Shown: positions 1 through 11,486 of the stretch, in pieces
Layout of the letters: each line of letters starts with the position of its first letter
How positions within the stretch are numbered: the first letter of the stretch is position 1
Source: Planctomycetota bacterium
Lineage (GTDB): Bacteria; Planctomycetota; Planctomycetia; Gemmatales; Gemmataceae
Direction: 5' to 3'
DNA: 64,000 nt
NCBI GenBank assembly: GCA_016873095.1
Contig: VGYC01000007.1
Location: forward strand, 20,182-84,181
The notes under the pieces: model-generated
The model's input: only the letters and a program-made list of their open reading frames with translations
Database searches by the model: none
Told to the model about the DNA's origin: nothing
Position numbers and translations under genes: made by a program

Positions 1-731
1 AACCGTATCGCATCGGCTTGACGGCTCCGAAAATCTGAAATCTGCAATCTAGAATCTGCAATCCACTTGGCCAGGCTGTATCCTTCGATCAGCTTCATGC
101 TGAAATAATGCTGCCCCTCGTGCTCGCCGACCTCGTAGACGGGGACGACGTTGGGATGGCCGAGATCGCCGGCAGCCTGAGCCTCCGTGCGAAACCGCTC
201 GACGTCGCTTGCGGAAGCGAGCTGTCCGGTCAGGATCATCTTCAGCGCCACAATGCGGTTGAGGCTGATTTGCCGGGCCCTGTAGACCACACCCATGCCG
301 CCGCGGGCAATCTCTTCCAGAAGCTCATAGTCGCCGACGTGGCGAATCGTGGCGCCCATCAAGGAATCGGCAGCAGCAGGAGCGGAGTCCTGCCCCAATG
401 AGCCCTCAGACGCGAAGGACCTTGGAACAGCGGGCCCGATTGTTTCGGCCTCGGTTGCATGACCTCTGCCCCAGATCGGCTCGGTTTCCGCCGGCGAACC
501 CGCCGGGCTGTCTGTCCTGTCACCGGCCAGATCCGTCAAGGGCTTATCCAGGAAGGGCTTTTCCAGGAAGCTGCCTGCCTCGCCATGGGCCGCGAGCAAG
601 TCTTCGACGCGCCGTCGCAACAGCGGATCGCCGGCGCAAGCTTCGTCCAGCCGGGCCAGCCGTTCCTCGTGCGTGGTTTCTTCCAGGACAGCGGCAAAAA
701 GGGCTTCGACACGTTTCGGGTCGGGATGCAT
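1..731 (-). CDS. Ser/Thr protein kinase, N-terminal part (cut by window edge)
   Basis: Hanks-type (PknB-like) Ser/Thr kinase read leftward and still open at base 1, so about 243 residues are visible. A roughly 120-residue N-terminal stretch rich in charged residues precedes the catalytic domain. Near residues 130-160 the glycine loop ([12 protein letters not shown]) and the ATP-binding lysine (VALKM) are clear, followed by the HPNVV and [10 protein letters not shown] motifs of subdomains IV-V. The HRDLKPxN catalytic loop lies beyond the edge. After SLAKWIADS the reading frame runs through a short AT-rich repeat (bases about 40-64) that is unlike kinase sequence. The gene follows the ECF sigma factor at 913-1488 on the same strand, a common planctomycete pairing that suggests a signalling cascade. 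The start is the ATG at 731. The kinase call is strong; its substrate is unknown. Confidence 0.88.
   Translation of the reverse strand, partial: MHPDPKRVEALFAAVLEETTHEERLARLDEACAGDPLLRRRVEDLLAAHGEAGSFLEKPFLDKPLTDLAGDRTDSPAGSPAETEPIWGRGHATEAETIGPAVPRSFASEGSLGQDSAPAAADSLMGATIRHVGDYELLEEIARGGMGVVYRARQISLNRIVALKMILTGQLASASDVERFRTEAQAAGDLGHPNVVPVYEVGEHEGQHYFSMKLIEGYSLAKWIADSRLQISDFRSRQADAIR
40..64. repeat. AT-rich micro-repeat inside a kinase reading frame
   Basis: Two near-identical copies of the word ATTGCAGATT (with TCTAGATTGCAGATTTCAG around them) sit in the kinase gene and are read in frame as SRLQISDF. The composition contrasts with the GC-rich flanks. The frame stays open across it. The insertion lies between kinase subdomains V and VI, where extra residues are tolerated. 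Confidence 0.55.
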
Positions 732-821
732 GGCGCGATACCTTGGTCGTGGTTGTAGTCTTCTAGACAATGCGCCGTTTGCCGGCTGCGCGCCTCAGAG
801 TCGTGCAAAAATTCTCGTGGC

Positions 822-875
822 CGCAAGCTGCTAGCTTGCGTGCCGAAGGAAGCGACAAGCTGGCAGCTTGTCGCT
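822..875. repeat. Pair of short perfect palindromes between sigma factor and kinase
   Basis: Two inverted repeats stand in tandem: bases 822-840 (CGCAAGCTG ctAGCTTGCG) and 851-875 (AGCGACAAGCTG then CAGCTTGTCGCT). They lie in the 181-base gap between two leftward genes. Both arms contain AAGCTG, so the two hairpins are related. They could form RNA hairpins in the transcript between the sigma factor and the kinase. No T-run follows on the leftward strand, so a terminator is not evident. Confidence 0.7.
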
Positions 876-912
876 ACGAAAGCGACCGCTCGTCGGTCTG
901 AGCGGAGCCTCG

Positions 913-1488
913 CTAGCGTTTCGGGCTCAGGCGTTCGAAGAGCCAGGCGCGGGCGTAGGCCCAGTAACGATCGGCCGTGGCGCGCGAGATGCCCAGGCAG
1001 CGGGCCGCTTCCTCGACCGACAGGCCCGCGAAATAGCGAAGCTTGACGAGTTCGGCTTTTTGCGCATCCTCCGCAGCCAGGTTGTCCAGGGCCTCGTCCA
1101 GGGCCAGCAGGTCCGCGGCGGGAGCGGGCGACTGGGCTTCGATCTGATCCAGGTCGAGGCGCTGGCGGTCGCCACCGCGCTTGTGCCGTTGCTTCTTCCG
1201 CGCGTTGTCAACCAGGATGCGGCGCATGGACTCGGCGGCGGCCGCGAAAAAATGGCCGCGACTATCCCAGCGCTGCTCGGGGTCCCCGGCCTTGCGGCCG
1301 CTGGCCACCAGTCGTAGATAGGCCTCGTGCACCAGGGCGGTGGCCTGCAAGGTCTGCCCCGGCTGTTCTTGCGCCAGCTTCTGCGACGCCAGCCGCCGCA
1401 ATTCATCGTAGACCAGCGGCAGCAACTCGCCGGCGGCGCGCGCATCCCCCTGGTCGATGGCGTTCAAGATCCGGGTGACATCGCTCAT
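913..1488 (-). CDS. ECF sigma factor of the planctomycete Sigma70_ECF (TIGR02999-like) type
   Basis: RNA polymerase sigma factor of the extracytoplasmic-function class, 191 residues. Region 2 covers roughly residues 10-90 (LLPLVYDELRRLA, ALVHEAYLRL, FFAAAAESMRRILVDNARKK). The basic linker KRGG is typical of this subfamily. Region 4 ends the protein with a helix-turn-helix (LRYFAGLSVEEAARCLGIS). The start at 1488 is chosen because a purine-rich AGGGG lies just upstream and MSDVTRIL matches the usual N-terminus; an upstream in-frame extension to 1605 looks non-native. No anti-sigma gene is adjacent. Instead a Ser/Thr kinase lies downstream at 731, so control by phosphorylation is plausible but inferred. 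It is divergent from the P-type ATPase gene at 1604. Confidence 0.92.
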   Translation of the reverse strand: MSDVTRILNAIDQGDARAAGELLPLVYDELRRLASQKLAQEQPGQTLQATALVHEAYLRLVASGRKAGDPEQRWDSRGHFFAAAAESMRRILVDNARKKQRHKRGGDRQRLDLDQIEAQSPAPAADLLALDEALDNLAAEDAQKAELVKLRYFAGLSVEEAARCLGISRATADRYWAYARAWLFERLSPKR

Positions 1489-1603
1489 GATCCCCTGATT
1501 GTGAACCATGCCCTCATGCTTGTCAATTCGCCCAGGTAGCCAGGCAGCTGCAGACGTTCGCACCACTTGACTCGGCGCGTCGTGCCATTTAGCCTGAACG
1601 AAC

Positions 1604-4882
<3,279 letters not shown>

Positions 4883-4928
4883 GGAGTCAGGCGACACGAT
4901 TCAGGAAATCAGCAGTCAGGAGTCTGGA

Positions 4929-5954
4929 ATGCGAACGGTTTTCTATATCGTTGTGGCGGTCGTCATCCTGGTCTTGGCTCGCATGTCGTTCTTCGCGGTG
5001 GATGCAGCGGAGTATGTGTACGTCACACGGCTGGGCAAGCCGGTGGCGACACTGGACGGCGGCGACAACGCCAAAGGAGCCGGCCTGCACTTCGGCTGGC
5101 CCTATCCCTTCCAGGCAAACACGCGCCTCGATCGCCGGTTGCAAGCGTTCGACCTGCCCAGCGCGGAGTTTCTTACCCATGATCCCGAAGGCAAGACCAT
5201 CGACAAGACGTTGACAGTCGAGGCGTCCGTGGTCTGGCGTATTGCCAATGCTGACGCGGTGGACCGTTTCATCAAGAGCATGGGGACGCCGGAACGGGCT
5301 CGCGAGCTGATTGGCCAGCGGATCAACAGCCAGCTTGGCGCCGCCCTGGGGCAGATGCGCATGGACGACATCATCAGCATCGACCCCGGACAGGAGCCGG
5401 GCAAGACCCGGGTTGATGACACTCTTGACGCCTTGAAGGGGCGGTTGCTGGCCAGCCTGCAAAAGGACCTTGACCAAAAATTCGGCATCGCCCTGGTCGA
5501 TATCCGGCTGCGCCGCTTCAACCATCCGGTCCAGGTCCGCGACGAGATCTTTCAGCGCATTCGCAGCGAACGGCAAAAGAAGGTGGCCTACTACCAGAGC
5601 GAGGGCGAGAAACAGCAAAAAAACATCGCCAGCGAGGCGGAGCAAAAGCGACGCGACCTGCTGGCCCAGGCCCGCTACAAGGAAGAGACGCTCAAGGGCG
5701 AGGCCGACACCGCCGCCGCGCGCATCCGCAACGAGGCCCACAGCCAGGACCCGGAGTTTTACGCGTTCCTGAAGAAGCTGGAGAAACTGCAGACCATCCT
5801 CGGTGACAACAAGACGGTCCTGCTCCTGTCAAGCCACCGGCCATTGTTCGATTTGCTGTTTCAGCCGCCGCGGCCCAACGGCATGGGCAACGGCTCGCCG
5901 CCGGTGATCGGGCCTGCGGGCTCGACTTCCGGCCGGAAGGGAGGCGAGAAGTGA
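4929..5954 (+). CDS. HflC-like SPFH/band 7 membrane protein
   Basis: Band 7/SPFH protein of 341 residues. One N-terminal membrane helix (MRTVFYIVVAVVILVLA) anchors it, followed by the SPFH domain beginning YVYVTRLGKPV and the GLHFGWPYPF segment. A long charged helix near residues 210-270 is followed by an HflC-type tail (DPEFYAFLKKLEKLQTIL). HflK and HflC proteins form large membrane assemblies that regulate the FtsH protease in other bacteria; here the partners would be the HflK-like domain of the preceding ATPase fusion and the next SPFH protein. The start at 4929 is supported by AGGAG nine bases upstream. The gap of 46 bases after the ATPase stop contains short GTCAGGAGT-like words. No protease gene is adjacent. 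Confidence 0.88.
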   Translation: MRTVFYIVVAVVILVLARMSFFAVDAAEYVYVTRLGKPVATLDGGDNAKGAGLHFGWPYPFQANTRLDRRLQAFDLPSAEFLTHDPEGKTIDKTLTVEASVVWRIANADAVDRFIKSMGTPERARELIGQRINSQLGAALGQMRMDDIISIDPGQEPGKTRVDDTLDALKGRLLASLQKDLDQKFGIALVDIRLRRFNHPVQVRDEIFQRIRSERQKKVAYYQSEGEKQQKNIASEAEQKRRDLLAQARYKEETLKGEADTAAARIRNEAHSQDPEFYAFLKKLEKLQTILGDNKTVLLLSSHRPLFDLLFQPPRPNGMGNGSPPVIGPAGSTSGRKGGEK

Positions 5955-6886
5955 AACGGCTGCTGCTGCTGCTGTTGCTCATCGTGCTGGTGAACACACT
6001 GGCGTCGGCGGTTACTTTCGTGCAGGCGGATGAGCGCGCCGTCGTCCGTCGCTTTGGCCGGATCGTCGCCACTCCCAGTCCCGGTCTGTACATCGGCCTG
6101 CCGTGGGGCATGGATCGGGTGGACCGCATTCCTGTGAGGCTGCGGCGCGTCACGCTCGGCGCACTGTCCACAACCGAAGACGAGCTGGCGGATTCGCGTA
6201 TTCCTGACGGCCAGCTCTTGACCGGCGACCATAACCTGGTCAACGTCCAGGTGGAGATTGATTACCGAGTGGATGAGACGCAGATCGAGAAGTTCGCATT
6301 GCAGATGGACCAGGCCGATCGGTTGATCGCGCGCGTGGGCGCCGCCGCTCTGGCCGAGTGGGTCGCCGGGCGGTCCGTGGATTATGTCCTGCTTCGCAAG
6401 GCAGAGGTCCCCGGCTGGCTGGTGGACGAACTGTCAAAGCGGATCGCCCCCTACGACCTGGGGGTGCAGATCGAAAATGCCAGCGTCAGCATGTCTCCGC
6501 CGGCGGAGGTGAAGAGACATTTCGACGCCGTCGCCGAGGCCCAGACCAAGATTCGCACGCTCGTGAACCAGGCGGAGCAACGGGCCGATTCGGACCTGCG
6601 CGCCGCCGCCGCCGAGGTCTACAACATGGAGAAACTGGCCAGCGCTTATGCTCGCGAGCAGAATCTGGCCGCCCAGGCCGAGGCCGGCAACTTCAAGAAA
6701 CGTCTGACACAGTTCCGCGCCCTGCAGAAGCAGAATCCCGACCACCTTGCCGGCATCTGGCACGACGAGATGACGCGCCTGTACACGCGCATGCGGCAGA
6801 ATGGCCGGCTGGATCTGCTCGACAACCACATCGGCCCCGACGGCCTGGATATCACGCAGTTGCCGCTCCTGCCGAAGAAGCGCTGA
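5951..6886 (+). CDS. Second HflC-like SPFH/band 7 membrane protein
   Basis: SPFH protein of 311 residues starting with GTG that overlaps the preceding stop codon by four bases (GTGA), with GGAGG upstream; translational coupling is likely. One N-terminal membrane helix rich in leucine is followed by FVQADERAVVRRFGRI and GLYIGLPWGMDRVDRIPV, the usual SPFH entry. A helix rich in Ala, Glu and Lys occupies roughly residues 185-255. It is a third, divergent SPFH unit in the same run, so the cluster encodes an ATPase-HflK fusion plus two HflC-like partners. It differs enough from its neighbour (no DPEFYAFL tail) to be a distinct subunit rather than a recent duplicate. Confidence 0.85.
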   Translation: MKRLLLLLLLIVLVNTLASAVTFVQADERAVVRRFGRIVATPSPGLYIGLPWGMDRVDRIPVRLRRVTLGALSTTEDELADSRIPDGQLLTGDHNLVNVQVEIDYRVDETQIEKFALQMDQADRLIARVGAAALAEWVAGRSVDYVLLRKAEVPGWLVDELSKRIAPYDLGVQIENASVSMSPPAEVKRHFDAVAEAQTKIRTLVNQAEQRADSDLRAAAAEVYNMEKLASAYAREQNLAAQAEAGNFKKRLTQFRALQKQNPDHLAGIWHDEMTRLYTRMRQNGRLDLLDNHIGPDGLDITQLPLLPKKR

Positions 6887-6941
6887 CCTTTCGAGAGTCG
6901 AATCAGCGCTTGCGGTTGCGCGCCCAATCTGAGGTGGCCAC

Positions 6942-8651
6942 ATGAGCGGCAACACTCTTGCTGATCACCTTGCGATACCATACCCAAATATTGGTATGGC
7001 CATTGTCGAGAAACAACCCGAGACCTCCGCGCCCTCGGCCACGCCGCTTACGGCGGTATTGCACGACTGGCTGACCACCGTCGATCACAAGAAGATCGGC
7101 ATCATGTACATACTCATGGCGCTGCTCTTTCTGGTGCTGGCCGGCGTGCAGGCACTCATCATGCGCTGCCAGCTGTGGTGGGCCGGCAATGACATCGTTG
7201 GGCCGGACACGTTCAACCAGATGTTCACCATGCACGGCACGACGATGGTGTTCTTCGCCGGCATGCCGATCCTGGCGGGCATCGCCAACTATGTCGTGCC
7301 GTTGCAACTCGGCGCCCGCGACATGGCGTTTCCGCGGCTCAATGCACTGGGTCTATGGGCGACGCTTCTCGGCGGGTTGCTGACGTACTTCAGCTTCATC
7401 GCCGGCTCGCCGCCGGCCATCGGCTGGTTCGCCTATGCGCCGCTCACGCAACGCAACTTCAACATGGGACCAGGAGTCGATTACTGGATCCTTGGTCTGC
7501 TGGTCACCGGCATTGGCTCGGTAACCGGGGCGATCAACCTCGTGGTGACCGTGGTGTGCCTGCGTGCGCCGGGCATGTACCTGCGGCGGTTGCCGCTTTA
7601 CACCTGGATGGCCTTCTGGGCGAACCTGCAGATCCTGGCGGTGTTGCCGCCCCTGACGGCCGCCCTCATCATGCTGCTCTTCGACAGAACCTTCGGCACG
7701 CACTTCTTCAAACCAGACAGTGGCGGCTCGGCGTATCTGTGGCAACACCTTTTCTGGTTCTTTGGCCATCCGGAAGTCTACGTGCTCATCCTGCCGGCCT
7801 TCGGCATGATCTCCGAGATCATCCCGGTGTTCTCGCGCAAGGTGATCTTCGGCTACGAGTTCGTGGCGCTTTCGACGGTCGCCATCGCCTTCATCGCCTT
7901 CGGCGTGTGGGCGCATCACATGTTCACGGTGGGCATGCCGCGTGCACTGGACATGTACTTCAGCGCGGCGAGTCTCCTGATCGCCATCCCGACGGGCGTC
8001 AAGATCTTCAACTGGCTGGCGACCATGTGGGGCGGCAAGCTCTGGCTGGCGTCGCCGATGCTGTTTGTCGTGGGCTTCATGTCGATGTTCGTGCTCGGTG
8101 GCTTGACCGGCATCATGCTGGCCGTCGCTCCCATCGACTTCCAGGTGTCGGACACCTATTTCGTCGTCGGCCATTTTCACTGGGTGCTGATCGGCGGCAC
8201 ACTGTTCGGCGTGTTCGCGGCCCTGCACTTCTGGTATCCCAAGGCGACCGGCCGCATGCTCAATGAAAGACTGGCACGCTGGCAGTTCTGGCTGCTGCTC
8301 ATCGGCTTTTTCCTGACGTTCGGCCCGATGCACATCTCCGGCATGCTGGGCATGCCGCGGCGCATCTTCACCTACCCGGCCGACCGCGGCTGGGAATTCT
8401 GGAACCAGCTTTCCACCATCGGCGCCTTGATCCAGGCACCGAGCTACCTGATATTTGTCTGGAACGTGCTGTGGTCGCTGAAGCACGGCGACATCGCCGG
8501 CGACGACCCATGGAACGCCTGGACGCTGGAATGGGCGACCACGTCGCCGCCGCCGTCATACAACTTCGAGACGATCCCAACGGTGCAGAGCCGCCGCCCG
8601 CTCTGGGACCAAAAGCACCCGGAAGACCCGGACTGGAAGCATGAAGAATAG
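6942..8651 (+). CDS. coxA: Cytochrome c oxidase subunit I (haem-copper oxidase)
   Basis: Catalytic subunit of an aa3-type haem-copper oxygen reductase, 569 residues, close to the family norm, with about 12 membrane helices. Visible ligands are the low-spin haem His in MHGTTMVF (near 97), the CuB His and cross-linked Tyr in FGHPEVYVL (near 275), the CuB His pair in AHHMF (near 324) and the two haem His in HFHWVL (near 410-412). The GHPEVY glutamate marks an A-type proton channel. The start at 6942 has GAGGTGG upstream; a later Met is also in frame. The gene lies 55 bases after the SPFH gene and precedes subunit III, but no subunit II with a CuA site occurs in the window. Confidence 0.97.
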   Translation: MSGNTLADHLAIPYPNIGMAIVEKQPETSAPSATPLTAVLHDWLTTVDHKKIGIMYILMALLFLVLAGVQALIMRCQLWWAGNDIVGPDTFNQMFTMHGTTMVFFAGMPILAGIANYVVPLQLGARDMAFPRLNALGLWATLLGGLLTYFSFIAGSPPAIGWFAYAPLTQRNFNMGPGVDYWILGLLVTGIGSVTGAINLVVTVVCLRAPGMYLRRLPLYTWMAFWANLQILAVLPPLTAALIMLLFDRTFGTHFFKPDSGGSAYLWQHLFWFFGHPEVYVLILPAFGMISEIIPVFSRKVIFGYEFVALSTVAIAFIAFGVWAHHMFTVGMPRALDMYFSAASLLIAIPTGVKIFNWLATMWGGKLWLASPMLFVVGFMSMFVLGGLTGIMLAVAPIDFQVSDTYFVVGHFHWVLIGGTLFGVFAALHFWYPKATGRMLNERLARWQFWLLLIGFFLTFGPMHISGMLGMPRRIFTYPADRGWEFWNQLSTIGALIQAPSYLIFVWNVLWSLKHGDIAGDDPWNAWTLEWATTSPPPSYNFETIPTVQSRRPLWDQKHPEDPDWKHEE

Positions 8652-8731
8652 TTTTCAATGTTCAATTTTCAGTGTTCAGCAAGAAGGGCTTGCATTACTG
8701 AAAACTGAACACTGAAAACTGAAAACTAAAC
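8651..8731. repeat. Inverted micro-repeat abutting the coxC start
   Basis: The whole coxA-coxC gap is built of the word CAGTGTTCAGTTTTC and its reverse complement: one orientation at 8655-8685, the other at 8699-8728. The second block ends directly at the coxC ATG and takes the place of a normal ribosome-binding site. The same word occurs just upstream of leuD (43.6 kb) and of the PhnB-like gene (24.7 kb). Confidence 0.8.
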
Positions 8732-9334
8732 ATGAATCACGCGAGCGATAGCCTGGCGCATCATGAAGGCAACCTCGACCCGGTCAAGGCGGGGATGATC
8801 ACGTTCCTGGCGTCGGAGAGCGCTTTCTTCGGCACGCTGATCATGGTCTACCTCTTCAACCTGGGGACGGCGTTCGAGCCGGAGCGCGAACCTTATACTC
8901 CCGGCAAGATGCTGGACCTGCCGCTGGCGCTGCCGGGGACGATATGTCTCCTCCTGAGCAGCGTGACGGTGCATTATGCGGCCAAGATGCTGGCGCAAAA
9001 GAAGGACGCCGCCTTTCGCCTGCTGTGGCTGGCGACGATCACGCTCGGCATCGTCTTCCTGGGCGGGACGGCAGTTGAATGGCGCGACATGATCCACGCC
9101 GGCTTCAACATCAGCACCAACCTGTTCGGCAGCTCGTATTTCACGCTGGTGGGCTTTCATGCCGCCCACGTCACGGTCGGCATCATCCTCTTAACGTTGG
9201 TGCTGGCGCTAAGCCGGCGGACGCGCGCGATCCACCGCCACGAGGTGTTCGCGGAAGTCGTCTCCTGGTACTGGCACTTCGTGGACGGCGTCTGGGTGGT
9301 GGTGTTCAGCGTGGTGTATGTGTTCGGCCGCTGA
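8732..9334 (+). CDS. coxC: Cytochrome c oxidase subunit III
   Basis: Haem-copper oxidase subunit III, 200 residues with five predicted membrane helices, the short bacterial form. Recognisable segments are ITFLASESAFFG near residue 25, the GFHAAHVTVG helix near 140 and the C-terminal WYWHFVDGVWVVVF. It is a structural subunit that binds lipid and supports proton uptake by subunit I. It lies 80 bases downstream of coxA, and that gap is filled by the inverted micro-repeat, so the start at 8732 has no Shine-Dalgarno sequence but an A-rich leader. The next gene begins 46 bases after its stop. Confidence 0.93.
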   Translation: MNHASDSLAHHEGNLDPVKAGMITFLASESAFFGTLIMVYLFNLGTAFEPEREPYTPGKMLDLPLALPGTICLLLSSVTVHYAAKMLAQKKDAAFRLLWLATITLGIVFLGGTAVEWRDMIHAGFNISTNLFGSSYFTLVGFHAAHVTVGIILLTLVLALSRRTRAIHRHEVFAEVVSWYWHFVDGVWVVVFSVVYVFGR

Positions 9335-9379
9335 ATCAAGCGCTTGCGGTTTTGCGCACGGGAAGCGTCGGAGAGAAGC

Positions 9380-10153
9380 ATGGCTGGCGACGGACGACAA
9401 AAAGTCGAAATGCCCGCCGCGACGGTGTCGCCGTTCGTGCTGGCGCTCGGCATCGTGCTGATCTTCGCCGGGCCGGTGCTGAGCTGGGCGATGACGGCGA
9501 CGGGCATCGTGCTGCTGATCGTGGGGATTTCCGGCTGGGTCGGACAGTTGACGTCGCCGGAAGGCCAGATCGAGGAGCCGGTGGTCGCCGGGCCGAAGCC
9601 CATCGAAGGGATTGCCGGCCGCGTGGAGGCGCTGCGACCTGGCATGCCCGGTTACCGCGCCCGCTTGCCGGAGAAGATGCATCCCTACTCGGCGGGGCTC
9701 AAGGGCGGTCTGGTCGGCGGCGTCCTCATGCCCATTCCCGCGCTGATCTTCGGCCTGATCGCTTATCGCAGCATCTGGTTCCCCGTGAATCTCCTGGCCG
9801 GCGTGGTGCTGCCGCAACTGGTGGACGAGACCCTGTCCGCGACGGAGCAGGTCGCGTACCTGTCGGCATTTCACCCGGGTCTGTTCATCGGCGCGGTGCT
9901 GATCCACGCGGTGATTTCGGCAAGCCTGGGCCTCATGTACGGTGTGATGCTGCCGACCCTGCCGGGCCGGCCCATCATCTGGGGCGGCATTGTTCTGCCG
10001 CTCTTGTGGACAGGCTTCAGCTACGGCTTCATGGGCGTGCTCAACCCGATCCTGCACGACCACGTCGATTGGCCGTCGTTCGTCGTCGCTCAGTTTGTCT
10101 TTGGCATCACCGCCGCCATCGTGGTGGCACGCACTGAACAGATACCGGCTTGA
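9380..10153 (+). CDS. Polytopic membrane protein in the oxidase cluster, function unknown
   Basis: A 257-residue integral membrane protein with about six to seven hydrophobic segments (two close together near residues 15-50, the others between 115 and 250). I do not recognise a named family. Its position between coxC and the cytochrome c gene suggests an accessory oxidase subunit or assembly factor. The start at 9380 is preferred over an upstream in-frame ATG at 9344 because GGAGAGAAGC lies directly before it. A conserved-looking His is found in HPYSAGLKGG at about residue 100 and another in ILHDHVDWP near 230. The stop is three bases before the next gene, so the genes are probably cotranscribed. 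Confidence 0.72.
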   Translation: MAGDGRQKVEMPAATVSPFVLALGIVLIFAGPVLSWAMTATGIVLLIVGISGWVGQLTSPEGQIEEPVVAGPKPIEGIAGRVEALRPGMPGYRARLPEKMHPYSAGLKGGLVGGVLMPIPALIFGLIAYRSIWFPVNLLAGVVLPQLVDETLSATEQVAYLSAFHPGLFIGAVLIHAVISASLGLMYGVMLPTLPGRPIIWGGIVLPLLWTGFSYGFMGVLNPILHDHVDWPSFVVAQFVFGITAAIVVARTEQIPA

Positions 10154-10156
10154 ACC

Positions 10157-10906
10157 ATGGCACGACTCACCGTCATCTTCTGGTCTTGCGCCGCAGTTGC
10201 GGCCGCCGGTTGCGGCAAGCCGGACCCCAAGGACAGGTTTCAGCGTCCCGAAACGATCACCGACTTCACGACGCTCTACAACACGAACTGCCAGGGCTGC
10301 CACGGTCCCGACGGCAGGATGGGACCGGCGCCGCCGCTCAATGACGCGCTGTTTCTTGCCATCGTCCCCGATGCCGAGCTGCACAAGGTCATCCGCGAAG
10401 GCCGCAAGGGGACGCTCATGCCCGGCTTCATCGGCCGGCATGGCGATTCGCAAGCGCGGCTAGCCAAAGGTCCGATCATCGGCACCGGCATGCTGACCGA
10501 AAAGCAGATCGACATCGTCGTCAAGGGAATGCGGAAGGCGTGGGGCACGAAGGTGGATGGCGCCTTGCCGCGCTATCTCGACGGCGCGGCCGTCAAGAAA
10601 GACCTGGCCGGCGCCGACCTCGCCAATGGCAAGGCCGTGTTTGCCCAGGCATGCGCGAGCTGTCATGGCGACAAGGGCCAGGGCACGAAATCCGCCGGCG
10701 CCATCAATCAGCCGGCGTTCCTTTCCCTGGTCAGCGATCAGCTCCTGCGGCGGATCATCATCACCGGCCGGCCCGACCTCGGCATGCCCAATTATCAGGA
10801 GAACGCCGGCGACATGTCCGCCAACGACATCCGCGACCTGGGCGGCCTGCTAAACTCCTGGCGAAACTCGTCGGGCAACGGAGGCAAAAATGGAAGCAAA
10901 CGCTGA
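10157..10906 (+). CDS. Dihaem cytochrome c lipoprotein
   Basis: Exported electron carrier of 249 residues. The N-terminus is a lipoprotein signal (VAAAGC lipobox near residue 19), so the protein is probably tethered to the cytoplasmic membrane. Two class I cytochrome c domains follow, with haem motifs CQGCH near residue 45 and CASCH near 165; candidate distal Met ligands lie in GTLMPGF and DLGMPNY. It sits in the oxidase cluster and overlaps the Rieske gene by 17 bases. It could pass electrons to the oxidase in place of, or together with, a missing CuA subunit; that role is inferred. Confidence 0.92.
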   Translation: MARLTVIFWSCAAVAAAGCGKPDPKDRFQRPETITDFTTLYNTNCQGCHGPDGRMGPAPPLNDALFLAIVPDAELHKVIREGRKGTLMPGFIGRHGDSQARLAKGPIIGTGMLTEKQIDIVVKGMRKAWGTKVDGALPRYLDGAAVKKDLAGADLANGKAVFAQACASCHGDKGQGTKSAGAINQPAFLSLVSDQLLRRIIITGRPDLGMPNYQENAGDMSANDIRDLGGLLNSWRNSSGNGGKNGSKR

Positions 10907-11399
10907 ACCCAAGATGCCGCGCCGCAACATGCTCGCCTGGCTGAGCGTGCTGCTGGGAGGCATTGGCGCTGCCCTCGCCGGTGTCCCCATCGTCGGCTAT
11001 CTGCTCGGCGCGCTCGTGAAACCGAAGGCCGACGTGGACATCACGCTGGGACCCGTCGAGCAGTTTCCCGTGGGCGAAACGACAATGGTCACGTTCGCCA
11101 ATCCGTTGCGGCAGCAGTGGGACGGCATGACGGCCAACACCGCCGTCTATGTCCGCCGCCTGCAAGGCGAGCAGTTCGAGGTCTTTGCCGTCAACTGCAC
11201 GCACCTGGGCTGCCCGGTGTCGTGGTTCCCGCAATCGGGGTTGTTCATGTGCCCGTGCCACGGCGGCGTCTACTACGCCGACGGCAACCGCGCTTCCGGC
11301 CCGCCCCCCGAAGGGTTGTATCGCTACCCGTGGAAGGTCGCCGGCGGGCAACTGAGCATCACCGGCGGCCACCTGCCGACCCTGCAAGACCCGGTGTGA
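10890..11399 (+). CDS. Rieske 2Fe-2S protein
   Basis: Rieske iron-sulfur protein, 169 residues. A twin-arginine motif (MPRRNMLAW) is followed by a membrane helix, as in Rieske subunits exported by Tat. The cluster-binding boxes are CTHLGC (near residue 102) and CPCHGG (near 121), giving the Cys/His pairs. In bc-type and alternative complexes this subunit takes electrons from quinol and passes them to cytochrome c. No cytochrome b gene is adjacent, so its partner must be encoded elsewhere, or the protein works with the cluster oxidase. The start codon lies within the preceding cytochrome gene, which implies coupled translation. Confidence 0.93.
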   Translation: MEANAEPKMPRRNMLAWLSVLLGGIGAALAGVPIVGYLLGALVKPKADVDITLGPVEQFPVGETTMVTFANPLRQQWDGMTANTAVYVRRLQGEQFEVFAVNCTHLGCPVSWFPQSGLFMCPCHGGVYYADGNRASGPPPEGLYRYPWKVAGGQLSITGGHLPTLQDPV

Positions 11400-11425
11400 A
11401 CCGTTCTTCCGAGAGCATGCTCCCG

Positions 11426-11447
11426 GCGGAACTCTTGCGAGTTCCGC
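11426..11447. repeat. Short palindrome downstream of the Rieske gene
   Basis: The arms GCGGAACTC and GAGTTCCGC enclose four bases, giving a nine-base-pair hairpin 26 bases after the Rieske stop. It could be an RNA hairpin ending the oxidase transcript, but no T-run follows. Confidence 0.6.
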
Positions 11448-11486
11448 TACGTATTCGTTGATCCTCAACCTGCGGAAACCGCATCC

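Noticed and set aside
8651..8731. Riboswitch or attenuator before coxC
   Set aside because: The block is made of a repeat seen before unrelated genes, with no conserved aptamer or T-run.
9209..10453. Leftward open frame over the coxC-cytochrome region
   Set aside because: Composition is Arg/His/Gln-rich without homology, and it covers three well-supported genes on the other strand.
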